Source of the DNA: Pseudomonadota bacterium
GTDB taxonomy: Bacteria; Desulfobacterota; Desulfobulbia; Desulfobulbales; Desulfocapsaceae
DNA: 64,000 nucleotides
Assembly (NCBI GenBank): GCA_023412495.1
Contig: JAEYNP010000120.1
Coordinates: 127,926-191,925, forward strand
Direction of reading: 5' to 3'
In this document: piece by piece, positions 26,033 through 34,660 of the stretch
How the letters are laid out: each line of letters starts with the position of its first letter
How positions within the stretch are numbered: position 1 is the stretch's first letter
Position numbers and translations under genes: made by a program
Notes under the pieces: generated by a model
Told to the model about the DNA's origin: nothing
The model's database searches: none
What the model saw: only the letters and a program-made list of their open reading frames with translations

Positions 26033-26380
26033 TTGTTCACACAAAAACGGCCGAAACCAAAACAGCAGCTTTCACCTCTTCAGAAGAGAAGATTTCTGCG
26101 GATTTCCGCGGCGTTGGCGGTGTTTGCCGTGCTCTGGGTTCTTTTTGCGCCGGACTCGGGTGTCGTGGCCTTATTCAAAAAACGCCAGGAACTGCGGAAA
26201 TTGCAGGAAAAGACGGTCCAGCTCGAAGAGGAGAATAAAAAACTGCAGAACGACATCGACCGCCTGCAGCACGACCCGGGTTACCTCGAGGAGGTCGCAA
26301 GGAAAGACTACGGTCTCCTCAGGAAAAATGAGCGGGTATTCGATTTCTCCAAGGAAAAGGCGGACAAGGCAGAGGAATAA
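26033..26380 (+). CDS. ftsB: FtsB/DivIC-type septum formation protein
   Basis: From a TTG at 26033 the protein has 115 residues: a basic N-terminus, one membrane helix (about 23-40) and a periplasmic coiled coil (KKRQELRKLQEKTVQLEEEN). It then ends with the family motif RLQHDPGYLEEVARKDYGL. This is the FtsB/DivIC plan, in which the protein joins FtsL and FtsQ in the divisome. I choose TTG because AGGTGAG lies five bases upstream; a GTG at 26024 is the alternative. No ATG is available near the N-terminus. Confidence 0.85.
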   Translation: MFTQKRPKPKQQLSPLQKRRFLRISAALAVFAVLWVLFAPDSGVVALFKKRQELRKLQEKTVQLEEENKKLQNDIDRLQHDPGYLEEVARKDYGLLRKNERVFDFSKEKADKAEE

Positions 26381-26463
26381 CCCAGACGCCGCATCTGCGT
26401 TTTTGGCGGAATCACTTTCAGGCAATCAGCTCGAGGCTCACACGGAGCCTCATGTCAGGTCGC

Positions 26464-26682
26464 TCAAGAGAATCCCCTGTGGCCGCAGCCGGACCCGGCC
26501 GAAGAACCGGCGCTCGGCAGGGTAGAGCCGGAGCTCTTGAGAAAACTTCCGGCGGAGATGAGCTTGCTCACCTTGTCGCTCCCGCATTTGCTGCAGAGCA
26601 GTTTATCGCCCGCGGAGCCTGGCGAGGTAAGAACTTCGAAAATATGCCGGCACGCATCGCACCGGTATTCGTAAATCGGCAT
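26464..26682 (-). CDS. FmdB-type zinc ribbon protein
   Basis: The 72-residue protein begins MPIYEYRCDACRHIFEVL and has a second pair CSKCGSDKV, the classic FmdB zinc ribbon with two CxxC pairs. A glycine/serine-rich tail ends in GCGHRGFS. An in-frame ATG at 26691 would add MPK. Such proteins are small putative regulators of unknown target. It starts nine bases after the HTH gene on the same strand. Confidence 0.85.
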   Translation of the reverse strand: MPIYEYRCDACRHIFEVLTSPGSAGDKLLCSKCGSDKVSKLISAGSFLKSSGSTLPSAGSSAGSGCGHRGFS

Positions 26683-26691
26683 TTTGGGCAC

Positions 26692-27063
26692 CTACTTCAA
26701 AAGGGATGTAAATATTTCGCAACGCTTGCAGATCTCTAGCTTTTCTCTCTGGCAGGCGTCCTGGGTGCAGTCGCATTTGGTGCCGCACAAAAACCAGCAG
26801 AGGTGACCGCTTTGGAATTCCCAGGCCGGACACTCATCCTTTACCTGACAATTCTTTTTCTGCCAGCAGGGAATCAGGGAGTCTTTTCTTCCTCGTTGAT
26901 TGATCAAGAGGAAATAGATGTGCCTTTCGATATGGGTGGGAATCGTCCGCCAGCCTTGTTCATAGCTGTGGATGGTCTTCAGCGACATACCGAGGAGTTC
27001 TGCCAGTTGTTTTTGGGTCTTCCCGAGTTTTTTCCGGGCAAGACTGAATTCTTCCTTGGTCAA
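26692..27063 (-). CDS. XRE-type helix-turn-helix protein with cysteine-rich C-terminus
   Basis: I start at a TTG at 27063, where GAGGTG lies five bases upstream, giving 123 residues. Residues 1-60 form an XRE/Cro HTH (ARKKLGKTQKQLAELLGMS, then LKTIHSYEQGWR). Residues 65-123 carry ten cysteines in paired arrays (CWQKKNC..CPAW..CWFLCGTKCDC..CKRC), which should bind metal, zinc or Fe-S. The design suggests a redox- or metal-responsive regulator. An open frame continues upstream of the TTG without family similarity. It leads directly into the FmdB-type gene. Confidence 0.75.
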   Translation of the reverse strand: MTKEEFSLARKKLGKTQKQLAELLGMSLKTIHSYEQGWRTIPTHIERHIYFLLINQRGRKDSLIPCWQKKNCQVKDECPAWEFQSGHLCWFLCGTKCDCTQDACQREKLEICKRCEIFTSLLK

Positions 27064-27289
27064 TGGGCACCTCGTCGTTCTCGTTGGCAGGAACAGCAGG
27101 CCGAAGGTCGCGTCCGGTTTGCTGAATAGTAACCATATGTCCGTTAAATACCAGATTTTGAGCAAAAAGGCTGCCATTTTTCCAGAAAATAGAGGAGAAA
27201 ACATTGTTTCACCGGCCAACCCATGGTTATTATGACGGGTGTTGGGACAACCCGAAAAAGTATGCAAACTTTCGTGACACTTCTCTCTT

Positions 27290-27796
27290 ATGAAATCCTC
27301 TTTCCAGGCGAAGACTGCGACCATTCTTCTGTGTCTTGGCATGTTGGTGTCCGGCTGTGCCAATTTTCTCAAACCGGAGACGGGGGCCGTCGCCCGGCCT
27401 GAAGCGCGTATCGCCCTTCCGGAAACGCGTGTGGAAAAACAGACCTTTTCGGAGGGAGATGTAAAAATCATCTATTCACTCTCCGGTGCTGGAGATCCTT
27501 TCGACCTCTCCGGCACCCTCATGTTTGACAGAAGTCTGACCGACGCCTTTCCGGTCATCGCCAGGTTTTCGTTGAAGATGAGTTTTCTGGACGGACAGGG
27601 CAGGGTGATAGAGACCATCGATGTCACACCGGTTTTCGGCGCCTTCGGACGGACCCCGGAAAAACGGGATTTCCGGGTTTCCCGGTCGGCCCCGCCCGGC
27701 ACCAAGGCGATCGCCTTCAATTACTTCGGAGAGTTCCGAGATAATGCACACGAACACAGCGATTCCTGGGATATCTACTATTTTCCGTACGACTGA
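27290..27796 (+). CDS. Predicted lipoprotein of unknown function
   Basis: A signal peptide ends in lipobox VSGC, giving a lipidated Cys near residue 23, followed by a short Pro/Glu/Arg linker. The remaining 110 residues alternate hydrophobic and polar positions (VKIIYSLSGAGDPFDLSGTL, MSFLDGQGRVIETIDVTPVF), which suggests a beta-sandwich. I do not recognise a family. It stands alone between the divergent HTH gene and the UDG-like gene. Confidence 0.7.
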   Translation: MKSSFQAKTATILLCLGMLVSGCANFLKPETGAVARPEARIALPETRVEKQTFSEGDVKIIYSLSGAGDPFDLSGTLMFDRSLTDAFPVIARFSLKMSFLDGQGRVIETIDVTPVFGAFGRTPEKRDFRVSRSAPPGTKAIAFNYFGEFRDNAHEHSDSWDIYYFPYD

Positions 27797-27857
27797 CGGG
27801 GCTGGTCGAAGAGGATCGGGAGTAGCGGCGAAAGACGAATAGTGAAAAAAGGAAGCA

Positions 27858-28664
27858 ATGCAACAAGATCAAGGTACCTTTCTCAAGGGCTTGAAAACCC
27901 TGCTGAACTACCATGAGGCGATCGGCATCGATGGCTATCCGCTTAGCAGGGAGATTCAATCATTTCTTCAGTTTATGCCGACTCCGGCACAGGAGGCGCT
28001 GGTTGCGCCCGGCGGGGAAGCTCATCCTGCCGTTTCCGCCCCCAAAATTCCAAAAGCGGCTGTTCCCCGTCCACTTGGCGTGAAGCTTGCCGATATCGCC
28101 GAGGAGGTCGTCACCTGCCGCGCCTGCGACCTCCATAAACAGCGCATCTATCCGGTGGTCGGTCGGGGACCGGAGAGCGTACGGCTGATGATCGTCGGCG
28201 ATTGGTTGAGCGCGGACCAGGAAGGTCGCCTGCCTCCCGGCCATTTGTTCGGCAGCGAGCAGGACCGGATGCTCGCCAGGATGCTGGCGGCGATCAACCT
28301 GCCGGTGGACGAGGTATTCATCACTAACGTCATCAAGTGCGCGGTTCCGGCAAGCGTTCAGCCGCAGGCGGTGCATGTGCAGAGCTGCGTCTCCTATCTG
28401 CGCAGGCAGATTGCCGTGCTGGCTCCGGAAGCGATTCTGGCCATGGGCATGGTCGCTGCGCGGGTGATCCTCGAGAAGTCGCAGCCCCTGTCACGACTGC
28501 GGGGTCGCTTCCATGACTTTGAAGCGGCGTCGGGACTGCAAATACCCGTGCTTGCCACCTATCATCCCACCTATCTGCTGCAGAACCCGGAGATGAAGCA
28601 GGCGACCTGGTCCGACCTGCAGCTGCTCGCGCGACAACTGGGCTTGGCTCCCCACAGGGGATAG
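27858..28664 (+). CDS. Family-4 uracil-DNA-glycosylase-like protein with altered active site
   Basis: The 268-residue protein has the Fe-S UDG fold. Four likely cluster cysteines are present (VTCRACDLHKQR, NVIKCAVPA, HVQSCVSYL), together with the C-terminal motif ATYHPTYLLQNP. The first catalytic motif, usually GEAPG..ED..G.PFVG, is replaced by GDWLSADQEGRLPPGHLFG. The N-terminal 80 residues are an extra extension. The protein probably binds DNA but may not excise uracil, or may use another base. AAGGAAG precedes the ATG. Confidence 0.75.
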   Translation: MQQDQGTFLKGLKTLLNYHEAIGIDGYPLSREIQSFLQFMPTPAQEALVAPGGEAHPAVSAPKIPKAAVPRPLGVKLADIAEEVVTCRACDLHKQRIYPVVGRGPESVRLMIVGDWLSADQEGRLPPGHLFGSEQDRMLARMLAAINLPVDEVFITNVIKCAVPASVQPQAVHVQSCVSYLRRQIAVLAPEAILAMGMVAARVILEKSQPLSRLRGRFHDFEAASGLQIPVLATYHPTYLLQNPEMKQATWSDLQLLARQLGLAPHRG

Positions 28665-28682
28665 GTACGAAGAGAGGAATTT

Positions 28683-29093
28683 CTAAAGATCATCCGAAGC
28701 CGGGCCTTTCATAAAGATGAGGCCGCGCCGGCCGAGCTGGCGGAAAAAGGCGGTAACGGAGAGTTCCGCCTCCTGCAGGGTAAGGCCGCTGGCTGTCGCA
28801 AACTCCCTGATGATCGTTCCCACATTCTTCCGACCGTCTACCATTTGCCAGACCAGGCTGCCCAGCCGGTCGAGCTGGAGTTTCCTTGTAGGCGGGGGCA
28901 GGTTTTTCCGGTCATAGAAGCGTCTCGCGAGCTGTAGGAAAAACGGCCGGATCTCCAGCGGATACTCGATCAGGATGTCGCCTTGGTCGAGCGAATGCCA
29001 GTTCGCCGCCGTCGCTCTCTGCGGGACGCAGCGCAACGCCTCAGTGCGGGTCGGTTCAGGTGGTTTCTCCTCCTTTTTCCTAAACAGTCGCAT
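28683..29093 (-). CDS. PqqD-like protein
   Basis: The C-terminal 75 residues match the PqqD fold: LDRLGSLVWQMVDGRKNVGTIIREFA, then an amphipathic helix and a winged-helix-like end (FFRQLGRRGLI). PqqD-type proteins bind precursor peptides for radical-SAM modification. No radical SAM enzyme or obvious precursor peptide is nearby. The N-terminal 45 residues are basic and specific to this protein. Its start overlaps the end of the next upstream gene by 14 bases, so translation is coupled. Confidence 0.75.
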   Translation of the reverse strand: MRLFRKKEEKPPEPTRTEALRCVPQRATAANWHSLDQGDILIEYPLEIRPFFLQLARRFYDRKNLPPPTRKLQLDRLGSLVWQMVDGRKNVGTIIREFATASGLTLQEAELSVTAFFRQLGRRGLIFMKGPASDDL

Positions 29094-29943
29094 AATGTTC
29101 GGCGATCTCCTCGAGCAGGCCGGCCGGAAGCGGCCTTGTTCCGCTGAGGATCAGGGAGAGGAGCCGGTTGCAGGCCGGATCGTGGCAGATCCTTGCCTGT
29201 ACAAAGGGCCGGTCGCCGCGCAGGCGCAACACCAGGCGGTTGAAAAAATGCGGGATGCGGAAGGCTTCGCAGGTGTTCGGATCGTCCTCTGCCCGGATCT
29301 GCAGGCCGTCGACACCCGCCTGGGCGAGCAGGATCCCGGCCAGCGACTGGTGTTTCAGCCGCTCGTCGGCGGGCGCCAGACGGGCGGCAGCAAGGTGAAG
29401 CTTTCCCGCCCGGAAGGACAGCCTGGTGAGGCCTGCTGCAAAAGAGTAATCGACCAGATCGAACCCCGGCGGCAGGGAAAGAGAGAAATCCTGGATGCGC
29501 CAAAGGTCGTCGTCATGATCGTGGCAGGAGAGGGTCGCAAGGCTCTCGGCGATTGCCCGGCCCACTATCAGCTTGTCTGGGAAGAGCTGGAAATGAAAGA
29601 TGGTATGGCACTGGGGGCAGGAAAAGGCTCCGCCCGAGGGAGTTCCATCTTTGCCGGCCGCAAAGGCATGTACCTGAAACATGGATTCGAGCTGACGCCA
29701 GGGTGTGGACCAGTCACTTTGCATTCCGGCCGTTTCGCCCTGCTTGGCCAGGGCCGCCGCGAGTCCCATGGATTCCCTGGAGGAACCGTCGGATGCTTTG
29801 TACCAGCGAAGCTGCAGCAGCGGCTGGAAATCCTCCTCGAGAATCAGGTGGCGGGGCCCAGCCACCCGAGGTTCCCAGGAGGCGGCGATGGAGAGGCGCA
29901 CGCCGTTCCAGGCTAAAAATCGCTCGGTTGCTACCATGTTCAT
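29080..29943 (-). CDS. Unknown protein paired with the PqqD-like gene
   Basis: The 287-residue protein starts at an ATG at 29943 that overlaps the previous stop as ATGA. I do not recognise a family. It has a CPQC pair in a FSCPQCHTIFHFQLF segment (about residue 107) and a late CHDPACNR pair. It has no signal peptide and no membrane helix. The first 60 residues look like a beta-rich domain (WNGVRLSIAASWEPRV, HLILEEDFQPLLQLRW). Tight coupling on both sides ties it to a secreted protein and to the PqqD-like protein. Confidence 0.65.
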   Translation of the reverse strand: MNMVATERFLAWNGVRLSIAASWEPRVAGPRHLILEEDFQPLLQLRWYKASDGSSRESMGLAAALAKQGETAGMQSDWSTPWRQLESMFQVHAFAAGKDGTPSGGAFSCPQCHTIFHFQLFPDKLIVGRAIAESLATLSCHDHDDDLWRIQDFSLSLPPGFDLVDYSFAAGLTRLSFRAGKLHLAAARLAPADERLKHQSLAGILLAQAGVDGLQIRAEDDPNTCEAFRIPHFFNRLVLRLRGDRPFVQARICHDPACNRLLSLILSGTRPLPAGLLEEIAEHYATV

Positions 29944-30548
29944 CTGGGAATGAGGTACGACCAGTCGGTTTTCTTCAGTTCCTCGCGGCGCGCTTCGTCT
30001 GTTCCCTGTTGGTGTTGTTTGCACATGTCGACGAAACAGCGCCTTTCTTCGTCTATTTTTTCAGGGAAGGAGAGCTTGACCATGTTGCCGATGGTTTCGT
30101 CGATGTTCTTGCTGTTATGCTGCAGGGAAAGGCTTATCTTGTTGTTGTCGCTGTCGACGAACTGCCATTTCCAGATCAGCATGACCCCGAAAGAATCGCC
30201 GGCCCAGGAACCGGGGGCGCCGTATTTTTCCCGGAATTTGGCAAGCAGTGTTTCATAGAAGTTTTTGCTTTTATCTTCGTATTTCATGTCGATTTTCAGG
30301 ATCTCCCCCTTGTACCGGCAAGAGCCGTAGGAGATTACCCCGTTGCGGAAGCCGTGCCAGTCGGTAACCACCACCTCTTTCAGAAAATTTGACCGGATGA
30401 TATCGGGATAAGCGTCAACCCTGCTGCCAAGGGCGATGCCGGCAATTTCGGTGGGGGCCTGTTCCGAGGCAATAACCGGGCCGACCGAAATCGTCACTGC
30501 CAGACAGCAGAGGATAAGGCGAGGCATGCTGAAGATCTTTGGTGCCAT
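29940..30548 (-). CDS. Secreted protein of unknown function
   Basis: Started at the ATG at 30548, which has AAGG six bases upstream, the protein has 202 residues and a clear signal peptide (MPRLILCCLAVTISVGPVIA). The mature part includes AGIALGSRVDAYPDI, a phrase common in small periplasmic proteins of this type. Two late cysteines (RRCFVDMCKQ) could form a disulfide. An ATG at 30554 is an alternative start. Its stop overlaps the next gene's start codon. Confidence 0.65.
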   Translation of the reverse strand: MAPKIFSMPRLILCCLAVTISVGPVIASEQAPTEIAGIALGSRVDAYPDIIRSNFLKEVVVTDWHGFRNGVISYGSCRYKGEILKIDMKYEDKSKNFYETLLAKFREKYGAPGSWAGDSFGVMLIWKWQFVDSDNNKISLSLQHNSKNIDETIGNMVKLSFPEKIDEERRCFVDMCKQHQQGTDEARREELKKTDWSYLIPR

Positions 30549-30690
30549 GTTCATCCTTTACGTTCTAAATTCTTGAAACATTCTCTCCTAAAACTACGCG
30601 TCTCCCCGACCCATGTCAAGAATCTCCGACCGGCTGGCTCTTGGTCGTTCGTGGGTTGCTGGAAAGGACAGGCTGTTCCGAAATCACTGC

Positions 30691-32649
30691 TCAAAAGGCC
30701 ATATGACTGAGGGATTTGATAATCAAGGCAAAGCCCATGGCAAACATCCCGGCAAGACCCATGCCGCAGGAGAAGCCGGCGAGCAGGACCGGGGCGTACT
30801 GCCGCCACATCGGGCCGTATTTTTTCAGGAAGAAATAGCGGCCGAGGAAGGCGCCGACTACCTCCAGCACCAGGCCGTGTGGCGTGGACTGGCCGAGGCC
30901 TCGAACTACCCCGTAGATGAGGAGAACCGGCAGGCCGATGAGGCTGAGGACTATATACATCAATAGGCCGAAGCCGAGGCCGGTAACCACGGTCAGGCCG
31001 TCCAGGGCCTGGTAGAACTGGGAGTTGCCTTCGAGTGTCGAGGTCTGCATGAGCAGCGTATTCAAGGCCTGGAGGTGCCACAGCTCTTGGGCGAAGGGGT
31101 AACTCGCCGAGGGTATGGGGGCGAGCCGCCAGATGAACTGGGAGAAGAGCAGGCTCGCGATCATGACGATGGGGAAGACCAGCAGCTCCGCCTTGATGAT
31201 GCCGCGCAAGGACGTCCCGGTGAGCTCGATCTGCCTGAACTGGACGGTCGCCTCGCCGTAGTTGTGAATGGGGATGGGCGCATACCAGATCTCGATCCCC
31301 TGGTAGCCGAAAAACCGGGCCCCGGCGATGAAGCTCGCCTCCCGCACTAACGGGAGGCTCACGAACTGGCCGGCGATGCCCTCCATCCGGGCGGTTATGT
31401 AGGAGATGACGGGGGTATAGACGAAGCCGTAGGCGAGGAAGAACAACCAGGGAAAGGACGGCACCAGCCAGACGCAGAGCAGGACGTAGGCTAGCGTGGA
31501 AAAGAAATAGATCCCGATGGCGATCCAGAAGTTGAAGTCGCCCCGGCCGGGCGGCGGTCGGAACACATCCCGGAAGCTGCCGCGGCCCTTATCCTTTACG
31601 CGGAAGGAGTGGACAACGCTCCAGATGCCGATCACCCCTATGGCAAGGCCCAGACCGATGCCGAAACTCATATAGAAGTCGAAACTGTTGGCGAAGACGG
31701 TATCGACGGTGGCCATGCCCGGATGCCAGCGGTGGAGGATCCCCCAAGAGTAGAGCAGGGGATTGAGGGCGATGGTGATGATCAGCCCCACGAGGCCCCC
31801 CATTACCGCCCAGAAGGGCAGGACCATGCCGATGAAGAGCAGGCCGAGGTCGAGCTGGAGGCCCATGGCCACGGCCGGCAGGATATCCTCGGTGTAGCCG
31901 GTGAGCTCGATCCAGGGTATGGGAATCAGCCGGATCTGTTCCGTGAATATGAGGCCGGAAATGATCGGCAGGAGCACGTAAAGAAAACCGAAGGCAAGGC
32001 CAATGACTCCGCCGATGGCAAAGACCCGCCACTTCCAGCTCTTTTTTTTCTCCTCCTGCGACTCAGCCAGCGCCATGGTGCCCAGCGCCGCCACCGGGGC
32101 CATGGGGAAGGGCAGCTTCTCCACGTCAGAGGTAATCCGGTAGAGGGCGTAGCCCAGGCCGAAATGGTCGATCCGCTGGATGATCTGCGAGCCGACGAGC
32201 AAGAGAATCGGCACCAGCCAGTCCCGGTGGAAGAAGGAGCGGTCGATCATCGATTGCGACTCCGACCCCGGCGCAACCCAGGAGGGGATGAATTCGGTGA
32301 CCCCCAACATCCGCGCCGCGTCCGACTGGACCAGGTACTGGTTCCACAACAGGCCGGAAAAGGGCGAGGCCAGCGCCGCGCCGGCCATGTAGTAGAGGAG
32401 GAAGATCTCCTGCTGCTTGAGGTCCGAGTGGGCCCTTTTGGCAATCTCGGCAAAGAGGATAATGGTCACCCAGCGGGCCGCGGGCCCGATCCCCTGGCCG
32501 ATGACCAGCTGCAGGTACATTGAGCCGGGCATCATGAGAAAGCCGATGAAGATGGCGCCGATGATGGTTTTCCAGTCGAAACCCTCCTCGAAGTGAGTCG
32601 GCGGCGGGAGCAGGTCGCGGTATTCCTTCAGTTCCTTGTCGTCGTACAT
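30691..32649 (-). CDS. Large polytopic membrane protein, OPT/DUF6784-DUF6785-like
   Basis: The 652-residue protein has roughly 14 hydrophobic segments. After a soluble N-terminus it begins WKTIIGAIFIGFLMMPGSMYLQ, similar to the first helix of oligopeptide-transporter-like families. A conserved-looking cytoplasmic or re-entrant segment is SYITARMEGIAGQFVSLP. I assign it to the uncharacterised DUF6784/6785 OPT-like group from memory of such proteins, not from a search. It is the last gene of a five-gene operon, 15 bases after its larger partner, with GGGGAG before the ATG. Probable role: transport of a peptide or lipid-linked product. Confidence 0.6.
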   Translation of the reverse strand: MYDDKELKEYRDLLPPPTHFEEGFDWKTIIGAIFIGFLMMPGSMYLQLVIGQGIGPAARWVTIILFAEIAKRAHSDLKQQEIFLLYYMAGAALASPFSGLLWNQYLVQSDAARMLGVTEFIPSWVAPGSESQSMIDRSFFHRDWLVPILLLVGSQIIQRIDHFGLGYALYRITSDVEKLPFPMAPVAALGTMALAESQEEKKKSWKWRVFAIGGVIGLAFGFLYVLLPIISGLIFTEQIRLIPIPWIELTGYTEDILPAVAMGLQLDLGLLFIGMVLPFWAVMGGLVGLIITIALNPLLYSWGILHRWHPGMATVDTVFANSFDFYMSFGIGLGLAIGVIGIWSVVHSFRVKDKGRGSFRDVFRPPPGRGDFNFWIAIGIYFFSTLAYVLLCVWLVPSFPWLFFLAYGFVYTPVISYITARMEGIAGQFVSLPLVREASFIAGARFFGYQGIEIWYAPIPIHNYGEATVQFRQIELTGTSLRGIIKAELLVFPIVMIASLLFSQFIWRLAPIPSASYPFAQELWHLQALNTLLMQTSTLEGNSQFYQALDGLTVVTGLGFGLLMYIVLSLIGLPVLLIYGVVRGLGQSTPHGLVLEVVGAFLGRYFFLKKYGPMWRQYAPVLLAGFSCGMGLAGMFAMGFALIIKSLSHMAF

Positions 32650-32664
32650 TGGCTCCCCTTTCCT

Positions 32665-34659
32665 TTAATCAGGCAAAACCTGATAACTCACGTCTGTAAA
32701 CAATCCAAGCAGGGCCCAGCCTCCCCCCATGAGAAAGTCGCCGATGATGAGACCGATGAAAAAGTACTGAAGTTTGCGGAATAGCACGATGCCGCCGTAG
32801 CGCATGCACAGGGCGTTGCAGGCCCAGCCGATGAAGAAGCTGACCCAGAGGATCCGCATCGCTGAGCTGTAGGCGGTCAGATAGCCGATGGGGTGGATCG
32901 GCCACCAGTAGAACCGGTGGTAGCAAATGACCAGGACGAGCATCACCGCGGCCCCGACCAGGGAAAAGATGAAGACCCAGTCGCCGGTGCCGGTGCTTCC
33001 CGCCAGCAGCCGGTAGATGTTCTCGTAGACCGTGGTGGTGGTCTGCGTTTCCCAGTCGAGCTGCAGTTCCCGGATGCCGTAACGATAGCAGAGGGTCAGC
33101 ATGGCGAAAACGGAGGCTGTCATGGAGGCCACGATGGTGAGCGCAAGGGCCGCAAACAGCAACAGCGCGGGCCGACTTCCCTGGTGGAGATGGCGGGCGT
33201 GGAGAAGCGAGGGCATCAGCGACTCCCGCAGGTCGACGAAGAGCACCTTCTGGCTCATGCCGGCAAGCAGGCCGGAAACGCCCGCGAACATCTTGGTGCC
33301 GAAAAGGGCGATCAGTCCGTCGGTGGGAGCTGCGGTGAGGGTGAAATAGGCGATCCCGCCCTGGCAGATGATCCGGGTGGCCACCAGCATGATCATAAAG
33401 AACGACCCGACCACCAGCACTGCGGTCGATACTGCCATACCCAGCCGGACGTACCACCAGACGATGAGGGTAAGACCGATCGCCGCCCCCCAGAAGGAGA
33501 CCCGCACGTCGAACCACTCGGATCGGCCTGTGGAGGGCTCCTTGAGAAAGAAAGACTGGCGGCAGACATCGAGGAGGTGGAGTCTTGCCAGCCAGAGGAG
33601 AAAGAGAAAGAAGACCCCGTAGGCTCCGATCATCTGCATCTCTTCCGGGCGGGTCAGCGTCGGCCCGAAGGTTATGCCCAGCTCCGAGGCCGGGATGGAG
33701 TAGCCGAGCATGGCGAGAATCCCGTAAAGAAAGGAGACGGCGAGGAAAAAGAACCAGAAGGAAAAGGAGATCTGCCGCGAGGTGAGGAAGGCGAAACCGA
33801 TGAAGGCCGGGTAGAAATGGATCTTCATCTTCTGAAACCCTGTGAAGATGCCGCTCTCCGGGAAGTAAGGGCCGGCGAGAAAGAGTGTCGGGATGGCCGG
33901 CACGGAAGGGTAATAGAGGCTGAGTCCGTTGACCAGATGGAGAAATACGGGCAGAGACAGGCCCGCGAGGAGAAAGCGGTTGCAGAAGAACCGGGCGGTC
34001 TCGCCTTCATTCATCGCCTTGCCGATCATCTCGGGGACCTTCAGCAGCGGAAAGTTCATCCGCTCGTTGTGGATCCACTGCCGGGAGAAGATGTTGATGA
34101 GAAAGAGCATGACGAGATAGGCGAGCAGCACATAGCCGCCCCAGAGCAGGAGCGGCGGAAGCCAGGCGGACCAGGGGATCGAGGCGGAAATCTCGAACCA
34201 GCTCATTTGCCTGCCCCCGCCGATGCCGTCGTAGAGCAGCTCGATGGCACCCACGTCGCTCGGGGTCAGCCCCGGCGGGATCAGGGGATTGATAACCTGG
34301 TCCCATTGGTTGCCGGGGCTGGCGAGATGGACCGGGGCGGTCAGGTTGAGGAGAAAGGTGCGGGCAAAGCCGGTATAGGCAATCCCTGAGCCGATCACCA
34401 TCTCGATCCAGACGATGAGCAGCTCCGGCCCGGTGAGTAGGAGCCTCGCGCGGAACAGCCGGGCGATGGCGGTGACGACGACGGCCAGCACCAGGAAGAC
34501 GAAGAAGGGCGCGAGCGGGAAATGACCGCCGCCAAGCGGCGTCGCCCGGAGATACATGTTGTTGTATGGGGTGAGCAGGCAGATGACCACCGCGAGCATA
34601 AGTCCCAGGAACGGGGCCCGCAGGCGGAGCGAGCTTTTCGGCAGGTCGGCGGTCGCCAT
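32665..34659 (-). CDS. Large polytopic membrane protein, DUF6785-like
   Basis: The 664-residue protein has about 14 membrane helices. It begins FLGLMLAVVICLLTPYNNMYLR and has a long loop near residue 125-165 (NPLIPPGLTPSDVGAIELLY). A WFEISASIPWSAWLPPLLLWG segment follows, and near 240 the stretch NERMNFPLLKVPEMIGKAM. These features recall the uncharacterised DUF6785 proteins; this is recognition, not a database match. The ATG comes one base after the stop of the giant FtsX/M28-like gene, so the two are tightly coupled. It probably forms a heteromeric transporter with the next gene. Confidence 0.6.
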   Translation of the reverse strand: MATADLPKSSLRLRAPFLGLMLAVVICLLTPYNNMYLRATPLGGGHFPLAPFFVFLVLAVVVTAIARLFRARLLLTGPELLIVWIEMVIGSGIAYTGFARTFLLNLTAPVHLASPGNQWDQVINPLIPPGLTPSDVGAIELLYDGIGGGRQMSWFEISASIPWSAWLPPLLLWGGYVLLAYLVMLFLINIFSRQWIHNERMNFPLLKVPEMIGKAMNEGETARFFCNRFLLAGLSLPVFLHLVNGLSLYYPSVPAIPTLFLAGPYFPESGIFTGFQKMKIHFYPAFIGFAFLTSRQISFSFWFFFLAVSFLYGILAMLGYSIPASELGITFGPTLTRPEEMQMIGAYGVFFLFLLWLARLHLLDVCRQSFFLKEPSTGRSEWFDVRVSFWGAAIGLTLIVWWYVRLGMAVSTAVLVVGSFFMIMLVATRIICQGGIAYFTLTAAPTDGLIALFGTKMFAGVSGLLAGMSQKVLFVDLRESLMPSLLHARHLHQGSRPALLLFAALALTIVASMTASVFAMLTLCYRYGIRELQLDWETQTTTTVYENIYRLLAGSTGTGDWVFIFSLVGAAVMLVLVICYHRFYWWPIHPIGYLTAYSSAMRILWVSFFIGWACNALCMRYGGIVLFRKLQYFFIGLIIGDFLMGGGWALLGLFTDVSYQVLPD

Positions 34660-34660
34660 G

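Noticed and set aside
32893..34389. Plus-strand open frame of 498 codons antisense to the DUF6785-like gene
   Set aside because: Highly charged low-complexity translation; shadow of a GC-rich membrane protein gene.
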